From positions 152,826 to 216,825 of the forward strand of contig CANJLQ010000006.1 in assembly GCA_947475735.1 (NCBI GenBank): 64,000 nt of DNA, given 5' to 3'. The stretch's first letter is position 1. Each line of letters begins with the position of its first letter. Below, piece by piece: positions 46,362 through 56,244 of the stretch. Made by a program: the position numbers and the translations under genes. The notes beneath the pieces are model-generated. The model saw only the letters and a program-made list of their open reading frames with translations, was not told where the DNA came from and did not search any database. The stretch comes from Caulobacteraceae bacterium. GTDB lineage: Bacteria; Pseudomonadota; Alphaproteobacteria; Caulobacterales; Caulobacteraceae.

Positions 46362-46646
46362 ATGTTGTCACCCATGCTTTCCCCCGCCCGAATCGAAGAG
46401 ATAACGGCTAGAGCCGCTAAAGAGCATCTCAAGCCTGCAGCCCTTGAGTCAGTTCGGAGTCGAAGCACTTTCGACTCCGAGGGCCATCAGGCAGTTCGCA
46501 TCACCATTGTTCTCAAGCGAGATTTTGCTCGGCGTGTGAAAGACGACGACGCCCTGGATGCGCTTGTTGCGATCACATCAGCATTAGCGAATGCGGGCGA
46601 AGAGCGCACTCCAATCATCGAGTATGCTGAAGCTGGTGAAGCCTAA
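46362..46646 (+). CDS. Small unknown protein, first gene of a toxin-antitoxin-like pair
   Basis: Protein of 94 residues with a central RSRSTFDSEGHQAVRITIVL beta-rich stretch and an acidic helical C-terminal half (DALDALVAITSALANAGEER ... EYAEAGEA). GGAGG lies 5 nt before the ATG at 46362. Similar small proteins sit in front of HEPN-like genes elsewhere, from general recollection, but I cannot name the family. The next gene begins 4 bp after its stop. Lower GC than the core genome. An antitoxin or nucleotidyltransferase-like partner role is inference. Confidence 0.65.
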   Translation: MLSPMLSPARIEEITARAAKEHLKPAALESVRSRSTFDSEGHQAVRITIVLKRDFARRVKDDDALDALVAITSALANAGEERTPIIEYAEAGEA

Positions 46647-46650
46647 CCAG

Positions 46651-47160
46651 ATGGCGAACCCAGACCCCGGTCATTTGCTCGATCAGGCCACTAAACTAAT
46701 ACAACCGCCCGCCGCCGGCCCGCCCCGCCAAGTCGACTTACGCCGGGCAATATCGTCTGCCTACTACGCGGTGTTTCATGCCCTGCTAGCGGCGGCAGCC
46801 GATCAAGTCATAGGCAAGACGAAACGCGGAAGCGCGGAGTACGGCCTAGCTTACCGGAGCCTGGATCATCGCTGGATCAAGGAGCTTTGCGCCGATATCG
46901 GAAAGCCTCAGCCGAGCAAGAAGATTGCGGGGATGATGCCTGCTGGCGGCTTTGGTCCAAACCTTCAAGCTCTCGCGGTTGCAGTTGTAGCGCTTCAAGA
47001 GCGCCGACATGAGGCCGACTACAATCCACTTCTCAAGTTTAAGACCTCGGACGCACTGCTAGCGATAAGCACGGCACGCAGCGCCCTTCGGCGCCTCGCG
47101 AGGGCACCGGTAGCGAAGCGGCACAGGATGCTGACGCTATTGATGTTCCCTCCTCGCTGA
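46651..47160 (+). CDS. HEPN-like helical protein, second gene of the pair
   Basis: Protein of about 169 residues, largely alpha-helical. RRAISSAYYAVFHALLAAAA resembles the first conserved helix of HEPN-fold proteins (AYYA-FHA pattern). AYRSLDHRWIKELCADIG follows with an Arg-x3-His arrangement rather than the standard R-x4-6-H, so catalytic RNase activity is uncertain. An upstream ATG at 46624 would overlap the previous gene by 23 bp; 46651 gives 4 bp spacing. It is convergent with clpB and ends the AT-richer patch. A toxin or defence role is inferred from fold and context. Confidence 0.65.
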   Translation: MANPDPGHLLDQATKLIQPPAAGPPRQVDLRRAISSAYYAVFHALLAAAADQVIGKTKRGSAEYGLAYRSLDHRWIKELCADIGKPQPSKKIAGMMPAGGFGPNLQALAVAVVALQERRHEADYNPLLKFKTSDALLAISTARSALRRLARAPVAKRHRMLTLLMFPPR

Positions 47161-47183
47161 TCGGCGATACAGGGCATCTACTC

Positions 47184-49772
<2,589 letters not shown>

Positions 49773-49800
49773 GGCTGTCCCCTGAGGCGACGATGGTGAC

Positions 49801-49866
49801 GCGGCGTCCTCGAAGGAGCAACGCCGCTGTGCCGGTCACTTGGGTGTGGCGAAGGGGACACACAAG
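49801..49866 (-). promoter_or_regulatory. Possible heat-shock promoter and leader hairpin of clpB
   Basis: On the minus strand CTTGTG (49861-49866), 15 nt, then ACCCAAGT (49838-49845) is an imperfect match to the sigma-32 consensus CTTGAA/CCCCATNT. The leader also has a hairpin with arms GCGGCGT (49801-49807) and ACGCCGC (49821-49827) closing on a TTCG-type inner loop. Regulation by heat shock is expected for clpB; this exact site is unproven. Confidence 0.35.
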
Positions 49867-49888
49867 GGGGCGGGTGTCGGGCGAGGGC

Positions 49889-50734
49889 TCAACCGTCCTC
49901 GACCCAGACCCGCCTGCGCACGCTCAGTCCCGACCAACGGTCCCAGAACGGGTCCGGTCTCTGCGCAAGGACGGTCACGAGAACGACCAGACTCCAGAGG
50001 CCACCAGCCGCACCGTAGGCGGCGAAGGCGAGGTCAGTGACCGGCTCGAACAAGGGACCGCCCGGTTTGGCGCCGAACAGGCCGTGAGCGGCCGCAGCGA
50101 GACCGACGACAGCCGGCAGTCCGTAGAGGAGGGCGTTGCGCACGAGCACGGGACCCCGTCGGGCCCGGCGGACGCCGTCCCGGTCGATGACCCGGAGCCT
50201 CATGATCCGCTTGCCGGGTCCGGCGCCCCAGACCGCCTCGCTCACAGTCAGCCAGACCAGCAGGGTCGGGAAGAACAGGGTGGCGAGATCGAAGGTTCGC
50301 GAGGTCAGACGGCCTGACGGCTGCAACGGGTAGTGCGCGGCCTCGTAGTAGCGGGGGCGACCGTCCCAGACAAAGTGGACGCGAACGGTGCTGTTGCTGG
50401 GAAACCGATCGCATCGGAACATCTCGATCCGGTCGGGCGGGCGATCGGGGCGAAGGGGCTTCACTAGGCCGCCGGCCGGCAGCGCCGTCAGACGGTCGGT
50501 GTTTCGCGATGTCGCCGCCTCGACCGGGCTGCAGCGGGCGAGCCCGATCAGCGGGCTACTGTGCCGAACGGCGCCGTCCGTGAGGCTGAAAGCGACCGCG
50601 CCGATCACGGTGAGCGCCAAGCCGACGACCGCATGATCGATCCAGAAGGCGACGACGCGTCGCCAGAAACCGCCCGAAAGGCCGTCGCCGATGACGTAGG
50701 CGCGCCGCCGCCGGACGGCTCCCGTTTCCGACAT
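49889..50734 (-). CDS. RDD-family membrane protein
   Basis: Protein of 281 residues. The family signature appears at the start of the first helix (FWRRVVAFWIDHAVVGLALT, with Arg and Asp) and in the second (GPGKRIMRLRVIDRDGVRRA). There are about four membrane helices and a long extracytoplasmic loop (residues ~60-155) with Cys. AGGGGG supports the start at 50734 rather than a frame 19 codons longer. RDD proteins are poorly characterised transport-related membrane proteins. Confidence 0.87.
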   Translation of the reverse strand: MSETGAVRRRRAYVIGDGLSGGFWRRVVAFWIDHAVVGLALTVIGAVAFSLTDGAVRHSSPLIGLARCSPVEAATSRNTDRLTALPAGGLVKPLRPDRPPDRIEMFRCDRFPSNSTVRVHFVWDGRPRYYEAAHYPLQPSGRLTSRTFDLATLFFPTLLVWLTVSEAVWGAGPGKRIMRLRVIDRDGVRRARRGPVLVRNALLYGLPAVVGLAAAAHGLFGAKPGGPLFEPVTDLAFAAYGAAGGLWSLVVLVTVLAQRPDPFWDRWSGLSVRRRVWVEDG

Positions 50735-50834
50735 CTCGGCACCCCCTGCAGTGACGATCCAACCTATGCGCGAAGCTGTTGCGCTCGACAAGGCGGGCTT
50801 CGGTCGGGCTTCGCGGATGGTCTAGGGTGAAGCC

Positions 50835-51479
50835 ATGCCCCACGCTCTCTGGCCCATCGATCCGTCTGTCGTCCTGCCGTTTCTGGTGGCGGTGGCGCTG
50901 ATCGAGCTGACGCCGGGGCCGAACATGGGGTGGCTGGCGCTGGTGGCGATGGGGCAGGGGCGGCTGGCGGGGCTGGCGGCGGTCGCGGGCGTGACGCTGG
51001 GGCTGGCGGTATGGATGCTGCTGGCGGCGGTCGGGCTGACGTCGGTGCTGGTGGCGTTTCCGGCGCTGTATCAGGCCGTGCGGTGGGCGGGCGTGTTGTT
51101 TCTGCTCTGGCTGGCGTGGGAGGCCTGGGCCGGGGCGGGCAAGGCGGCCGAGGACGCCGGGCGCGATCCGGAGAAGCTGCGTGGCCTGTTCCTGCGGGGG
51201 CTGACCGGCAATCTGCTGAACCCCAAGGCGGCGGTCTTCTATGTGGCGCTCTTGCCGACCTTCATCCGGCCCGACCATGCCGCGCCGATGGTTCAGGCCC
51301 TGACGCTGGGGAGCCTGCACCTGGTCGTCAGCGTGGTGATCCACGGCGCGATCGTGCTGGGCGCGGCGGCGGCCGGGGCCGTGGTCATGCGTCGGCTGCG
51401 CGGTCTGTGGGCCGGGCGGGCGATGGCAGCGGGAATCGCCGCCGTCGCCCTCTGGATGGCCTGGGCGACCCGGGCCTGA
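50835..51479 (+). CDS. LysE-family exporter
   Basis: Inner-membrane translocator of 214 residues with about six hydrophobic helices. ALIELTPGPNMGWLALVAMGQG is the LysE/RhtB family signature, and GLTGNLLNPKAAVFYVALLPTF is the conserved Asn-Pro segment. Family members export amino acids or their derivatives such as lysine, homoserine or threonine; the substrate here cannot be read. AGGGTGA ribosome-binding site. Ends 6 bp before the convergent TonB receptor stop. Confidence 0.93.
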   Translation: MPHALWPIDPSVVLPFLVAVALIELTPGPNMGWLALVAMGQGRLAGLAAVAGVTLGLAVWMLLAAVGLTSVLVAFPALYQAVRWAGVLFLLWLAWEAWAGAGKAAEDAGRDPEKLRGLFLRGLTGNLLNPKAAVFYVALLPTFIRPDHAAPMVQALTLGSLHLVVSVVIHGAIVLGAAAAGAVVMRRLRGLWAGRAMAAGIAAVALWMAWATRA

Positions 51480-51485
51480 GCCTGA

Positions 51486-53744
51486 TCAGCCCCCCGTCGG
51501 GCCGGTCGAGAAGTCGAACTGCTCCGGCTGGCGGCGCGGGCCGGATCCCAGGGTCCAGGTCAGGCCGATGTAGAAGGCCGTCAGGTTGATGTCCTGATTG
51601 AACTCCTCGCGGAAGGCGGGGGTCTCGAACACCGTGTCGTTGTTGAAAGTGCCCAGCACGTCGCGGCCGGTGAAGTTGAACGACAGGGTGTCGGTCAGCT
51701 TCCTGCGATAGCCGATGTTCAGCATGCCGCCGGCCTCGCGGGTGCCCTGCGCCTGCAACTGCTCGCCCTGCCAGAAGCCCGAGACCTGGATGAAGTCCTT
51801 GGGCGTCGGTTGCCAGCTCAGATTCAGGCGGCCGCTGGCGAAGGTGCCCTCGCGATTGCCGCCGCCGGGAATGCCGGTCGAATCGATCTCCTGGCGGAAC
51901 AGGTTGACGCTGCCGCTGTAGCGCAGGGTCGAGGTCAGGGGGCCGTTGGCGGTGACCTCGACCCCGGTGTCGCGGCGCGAGCCGAGGTTCTCGGGCCGGG
52001 TCAGCAGGACCCCGCCGCCGATGTCGCGCGCCACGTCGGTGAAGGCCCCGTCGGTGTCGCGCAGATAGGCGGTGGCCATGTAGAAGGTTTGACCCTGGCG
52101 CATCTGCCACATGACCTCGAAGGCATCCGTCTCCTGAGGGGCCAGATCGGGGTTGCCGGAGCGCAGGTTCAGCGGGTCCTGGAAGGCGACGAAGGGGTTC
52201 AACTGGTTCGGCTGGGGCCGCTGGATGCGCCGCGAATAGCTGGCGCGCAGCGTCTGCGCCTCGGACAGCTTGTACTGCAGGTGGGCCGTCGGATAGGCCT
52301 TGAAATAGTCTTGGGAGGCCGAGACGCCGCCGGTCAGGTCGGTGATCTCGATGTCGGCCTGTTCCAGCCGCAGACCCAGCTGGGCCGAGAACTGCTCGGT
52401 CAGGGGGCGCTCCCAGGTGGCGTACCAGGCGTGGACTGTCTGTTCGGCCTCGAACCGGTTCGAGAAGCCCGGAACGACCGCAAGGCCGGCCTCCGACGCG
52501 CCGCGCGAGAAGACGAAGTCCTGGTCCGGCTGCTGGATGTTCAGCTCATAGCCCAGGCGCAGCTGGCCGCCCTCGGAGAAGGGCCGGACATAGGCGCTGG
52601 TCAGGCCGATCGTGGTCTGGTCGGTCTCCTGCTCGGTCAGCTCATAGAGATCCGGGCCGACCGGCAGGGCGAAGCGCGACAGGGTCAGGCCGCCCGTCTC
52701 ATTGCCGTTCTGATCATAGCGCAGCTCGTTGGACCACTCGTGGCCCGCGTCGTCGAAGCGGTGCAGCAGGCGTGCGGTCGCGCCCCAGTTCACGAAGTCG
52801 AAGTCCACCGATCCGTCGCGGCGATAGCGGCTGGTCGGCGTGCCCGCGGCGTCGCGGGTCTCGAACAGTCCGACAACGTCGCCCTCGCCCGAGAAGGCGA
52901 CGCCGCGCAGTTCGCCGGTCAGCTGGGTCCTGTCGGTCAGGCGGTATTCGGCGGTGACGCGGCCGAAAGCGCCGTTCTGGTCGTTCTCGACCTCCTGGTC
53001 GGTCGTCGAGGTGGAGATCAGGGCGCCGGTCGTCGGATTGAACTGCTGGCGGATGCGCTCGAACGACACGCTGACCGGGTCGGCGCGGTAGCTGAGGTCG
53101 CCGGACAGGGTCAGGCGGTCCTGCTGGATGGAGCCCGAGGCCCCGGCGTTCCAGCGGCCGTCGTCGCCGACGTTGGCGCGGATCGAGCCGGTGGTCTGGC
53201 GACCGGGGCGCGGGGCGGTGGGCTTGGTGATCAGGTTGATGACGCCGCCCGATCCTTCGGGGCTGTAGGCCGCCGACGGATTGGTCATGACCTCGATGCG
53301 GGCATACTGGTCGGCCGGCAGCTGCTGGATGGCCTGGCCCCGCCCGGCGCCCGACAGGATGCCCGAGGGGCGTCCGTCGACCAGAATGGTCACGTTCGAG
53401 TCGCCTCTCAGGGAGACATTGCCTTCGGGATCGACATCGACGGACGGGACGTTGCGCAAGGCGTCGGCCAGGCTGCCGGTCGTGGCCTGCAGGTCGTTGG
53501 CCAGGCTGTAGCTGACCGAATCGATCGAGGTCCGCGTCTCCTGCCGGTTGCCGGTGACGACGACGTCGGTGACTGCGTCGGTCTCGGCCTCCGGTTCCTC
53601 TTGCGACGGCTGCTGGGCGGGCGGCGTCTGCGGAGGCGCGGTCGTCGCCGGGGCGGGTGTCGCCGGGGCGGTCTGGGCGAAGGCGGGCGCGCTGACGACG
53701 GCCATGGCGGCGCCGGCCATCAGGATGGTTTTCAGTCGGATCAT
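51486..53744 (-). CDS. TonB-dependent outer-membrane receptor
   Basis: Protein of 752 residues with a signal peptide (MIRLKTILMAGAAMAVVSAP), a Pro/Ala/Thr-rich linker, and then the plug domain: DVVVTGNRQETRTSIDSVSY, ALRNVPSVDVDPEGNVSLRG, ILVDGRPSG and GGVINLITKPT. The rest is a 22-strand-type barrel ending FYIGLTWTLGSGPRRQ. The barrel resembles the OMP_b-brl_3 type common in Caulobacterales, importing unknown ligands. The C-terminus extends beyond the last strand (PEQFDFSTGPTGG). A palindromic operator-like site lies 47 bp upstream. Confidence 0.93.
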   Translation of the reverse strand: MIRLKTILMAGAAMAVVSAPAFAQTAPATPAPATTAPPQTPPAQQPSQEEPEAETDAVTDVVVTGNRQETRTSIDSVSYSLANDLQATTGSLADALRNVPSVDVDPEGNVSLRGDSNVTILVDGRPSGILSGAGRGQAIQQLPADQYARIEVMTNPSAAYSPEGSGGVINLITKPTAPRPGRQTTGSIRANVGDDGRWNAGASGSIQQDRLTLSGDLSYRADPVSVSFERIRQQFNPTTGALISTSTTDQEVENDQNGAFGRVTAEYRLTDRTQLTGELRGVAFSGEGDVVGLFETRDAAGTPTSRYRRDGSVDFDFVNWGATARLLHRFDDAGHEWSNELRYDQNGNETGGLTLSRFALPVGPDLYELTEQETDQTTIGLTSAYVRPFSEGGQLRLGYELNIQQPDQDFVFSRGASEAGLAVVPGFSNRFEAEQTVHAWYATWERPLTEQFSAQLGLRLEQADIEITDLTGGVSASQDYFKAYPTAHLQYKLSEAQTLRASYSRRIQRPQPNQLNPFVAFQDPLNLRSGNPDLAPQETDAFEVMWQMRQGQTFYMATAYLRDTDGAFTDVARDIGGGVLLTRPENLGSRRDTGVEVTANGPLTSTLRYSGSVNLFRQEIDSTGIPGGGNREGTFASGRLNLSWQPTPKDFIQVSGFWQGEQLQAQGTREAGGMLNIGYRRKLTDTLSFNFTGRDVLGTFNNDTVFETPAFREEFNQDINLTAFYIGLTWTLGSGPRRQPEQFDFSTGPTGG

Positions 53745-53790
53745 GCTTACAGCCCCCGGCGCGACGCGCGCCCTGTCAAACGCGGACATA

Positions 53791-53804
53791 TCAAGCACGC
53801 TTGA
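53791..53804. promoter_or_regulatory. Operator-like palindrome upstream of the TonB receptor
   Basis: TCAAGCACGCTTGA, with 6-bp arms TCAAGC/GCTTGA and a 2-nt centre. It matches the half-site of the palindrome at 39204-39219, upstream of the serine hydrolase. It sits 47 bp before the TonB receptor start in a 309 bp divergent gap to lolA; nothing else clear lies in that gap apart from an unconvincing 24-codon frame at 53868. Confidence 0.5.
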
Positions 53805-54053
53805 CCCGCCCTAGTTACTTCGCCGTCATGAATCTCGTCGTGATTTCAGATTGTTACGGAGGCGCAATGATCGTGGCGAGATCGCGGCCCCGCCGGTGCC
53901 GACCGCCTTGCCCGACCCGGCCTCGGAACCCCCGAGGCTGAACGACGCTTCATCCGGCCGCCGGAATATGGTCAGGGTCGCGTCATGACCGCGCCGTCGT
54001 GGGCCGTCATGACCGGACGATCGAAAAGCCTCCGGTGGAGGAGAAGGAACGAC

Positions 54054-54689
54054 ATGACGCTTTCCCGCAGAGATCTCGGCTTTGGCCTCGCCGCCGTCGC
54101 GGCGGTCGCCGCCATGCCCGCCTCGGCCCAGTCCGGCCTGTCCGACGCCGATCGCGCCATCCTGGCCCAGGCCCAGACCTATCTGCAGAACCTGACGGCC
54201 GCCCAGGGCACCTTCGTCGAGACGGGCGCGGGCGGTCAGCGGCGCCAGGGCCGGTTCTATCTGCAGCGTCCCGGCCGGATGCGGTTCGAGTACACCAATC
54301 CCGCCGGACTGCTGGTCGTGTCGGACGGATCGAACGTCAAACGCTACGACCCGCGGCTGAACGTGTTCCGTCAGGTGCCGCTGGGGGCGACGCCGCTGTC
54401 GACCTTTCTGGCCAGGAACGTCCGCTTCGATCAGGGCGTCAGCATCGACCGGGTCACGCGGATGCAGTCGGGGGCCTTTGCCATCACGGCGCGGGACGCG
54501 CGTCGGCCCAACGACGGCTCGGTGATCCTGGCCTTCGCCGGAAGCCCGCTGCGCCTGCAGGAATGGACGATCACGGACGCGCAGGGCTCGCGCACGCGGA
54601 CCCAGCTGACGACCCTGACACCGGCGTCCAGGCTGGACGGCGGGCTGTTCCGCCTGACGGACCCCACGCGGCGGCCGGGCCGAAACTGA
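54054..54689 (+). CDS. lolA: Outer-membrane lipoprotein carrier LolA with a Tat-like leader
   Basis: Periplasmic chaperone of 211 residues carrying lipoproteins from LolCDE to the outer membrane. QTYLQNLTAAQGTFVETGAG, GRFYLQRPGRMRFEYTNP, LLVVSDGSNVKRYDPRLN and the FLARNVRF segment are LolA features. The leader starts MTLSRRDLGFGLAAVAAVAA and ends ASA, so it has a twin-arginine-like SRRDL motif. GGAGGAGAAGG is a strong ribosome-binding site and fixes the start at 54054. A strong terminator lies 166 bp downstream. Confidence 0.92.
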   Translation: MTLSRRDLGFGLAAVAAVAAMPASAQSGLSDADRAILAQAQTYLQNLTAAQGTFVETGAGGQRRQGRFYLQRPGRMRFEYTNPAGLLVVSDGSNVKRYDPRLNVFRQVPLGATPLSTFLARNVRFDQGVSIDRVTRMQSGAFAITARDARRPNDGSVILAFAGSPLRLQEWTITDAQGSRTRTQLTTLTPASRLDGGLFRLTDPTRRPGRN

Positions 54690-55182
54690 CGGTTTAACGA
54701 AGGGTTCACCGTGTTCGGATGAACACAGCCAAGCGCTTGATCGTGCGATTTGACTCTTTCTGTAAGCCGTGACACTTTGGACACAGAGCGGCCGAGCCGT
54801 TCTTCGCGGTCGGATGTCATCCCCTCCCGGCGGCGGCGAGAGAGATCCACTTCCAGCCCCCGGTCGTCGCGCCGGGGGCTTTTTTCTGGGCCGGAGAGGC
54901 CCGCCGTCTGAAACCCCTTGGAAAGCCCGTCGGCGCGCGCTAAGTCAGGTGTGTCTCCCACTCAACCGCACCTTCCCGATCCGCCTCTTGGACCGGTGAC
55001 GCGCGGCTGGGACGCGCGTGAAGGCCCGGACGGTTTCGGGCGCACCACGACGGGGGACAACCGGTCTTTTCGATCACATCGCCAACGGGGATGGGCCCCA
55101 GGCGACCCTAGCCAAGACCGAACCAGGAACCACGGCCCCACCCCCCGCCACCGCCGGGGACGCCGACCAGCACGGACGTTGG
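54690..55182. other. Large gap after lolA: candidate small RNA region and terminator
   Basis: 493 bp without a convincing protein gene. A strong plus-strand terminator at 54855-54885 ends it early. The stretch before it (about 54756-54854) begins after TTGACT (54750-54755) and contains CATCCCCTCCCGGC, so a short regulatory RNA is conceivable. The remainder up to the DUF4167 start is a GC-rich leader, including an in-frame extension of the next gene that I do not count. Confidence 0.35.
54855..54885 (+). terminator. Strong Rho-independent terminator 166 bp after lolA
   Basis: Perfect 9-bp stem AGCCCCCGG (54855-54863) / CCGGGGGCT (54872-54880), 8-nt loop TCGTCGCG, run of six T from 54880. It could end lolA or an unannotated RNA. 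Confidence 0.88.
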
Positions 55183-56148
55183 ATGAGAGATTTCAAGGGC
55201 ATGAAGCGCCAGCGCGGCCGCAACCGGAAGCCCGGCGGCGGCAATGCGAACGCGGCCAATCCGAACCGTTCGTGGGATTCGCAAGGGCCCGAGAACATCA
55301 AGGTCCGGGGCAACGCCCAGACCGTCTATGAGCGCTATCAGCAGCTGGCGCGCGACGCGTCGTCGGCCGGCGACCGGGTTCTGGCCGAGAACTATCTGCA
55401 GCACGCCGAGCATTATTTCCGCGTGCTGAGAGCGCTGCAGCCGCAGCGACCGGTCTCGGAGATCGCCGCGCGCGAACTGTCCAACCAGGGTTACGACATC
55501 GACTTCGAGGACGAGACGGGGGCCCAGGCCGCCGCCTTCCTCGCCGCTCAGCAGGCCGCCGACCGCGAAAACCGTCCTCAGAACGACGGTCACAACGATC
55601 AACCGCGCGAGCCGCGCGAATGGCGCGACCGCGACCAGAATCGCGACGGCAACCAGAACCGGGACCGGGACCAGAACCGCGACCAGATTCGGGACGGTCA
55701 GCCTCGTGACGGCCAGCCGCGTGACCGTGACGCCGAACCGCGCGCCGAGGGCGACGGCCAGGGCGGTCGCCGCGAGACCCGCCGCGAACGCTGGGAGCGT
55801 CGCCGCGAGGAACGCAACCGTCGGTTCCAGGCCGAGGGCGGCATCGGCGATGCGCCGGAAGAACGGTATCAGGGCGACGGACACGACGCCGGCGAGGTTC
55901 CAGAGACCCCCGTTGCCGCGGAACCCGCCGTCGAGGCTCCGGTCCGTGAGGAGCGTCCCGCCCGCCGCACCCGGACGCCCCGCGCCGAGTCGCGCGACGA
56001 GGCTCCGGCCGATGACAGCGACGGCAGTGCCCTGCCCGGCTTCCTGACCCGGCCCACAGCGCCGTCCGTGGCGGCGACGGAGACCGGGGAGGTCCCGGCG
56101 GCCAAGAAGCGCGCGCCGCGTCGCAAGGTCGAGGCCGCCGAGGACTGA
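55183..56148 (+). CDS. DUF4167 protein
   Basis: Protein of about 321 residues. The N-terminal DUF4167 domain shows MKRQRGRNRKPGGG, WDSQGPENIKVRGNAQTVYE and AENYLQHAEHYFRVLRALQ. The rest is a very long disordered, charge-patterned tail: RDRDQNRDGNQNRDRDQ repeats, Arg/Glu blocks, and a Lys/Arg end (AKKRAPRRKVEA). The low-complexity tail resembles RNA-binding linkers, and the family is suspected to be RNA-associated; no function is established. The ATG at 55183 is chosen; 55201 is nearly as good. Confidence 0.82.
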   Translation: MRDFKGMKRQRGRNRKPGGGNANAANPNRSWDSQGPENIKVRGNAQTVYERYQQLARDASSAGDRVLAENYLQHAEHYFRVLRALQPQRPVSEIAARELSNQGYDIDFEDETGAQAAAFLAAQQAADRENRPQNDGHNDQPREPREWRDRDQNRDGNQNRDRDQNRDQIRDGQPRDGQPRDRDAEPRAEGDGQGGRRETRRERWERRREERNRRFQAEGGIGDAPEERYQGDGHDAGEVPETPVAAEPAVEAPVREERPARRTRTPRAESRDEAPADDSDGSALPGFLTRPTAPSVAATETGEVPAAKKRAPRRKVEAAED

Positions 56149-56244
56149 CCGCCTGCCGAGCCGGTCGTTCACGACCGACGCGAGCACGGTTTACCTTGAT
56201 GCAACCTGAACGTGTTGTGATCTCTCCCAAGGAGGGCTCACGCC

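Noticed and set aside
53868..53942. A 24-codon Arg/Pro/Cys-rich frame starting after GGAGG in the TonB-lolA gap
   Set aside because: The ribosome-binding site is fair, but the composition looks random and the frame is very short.
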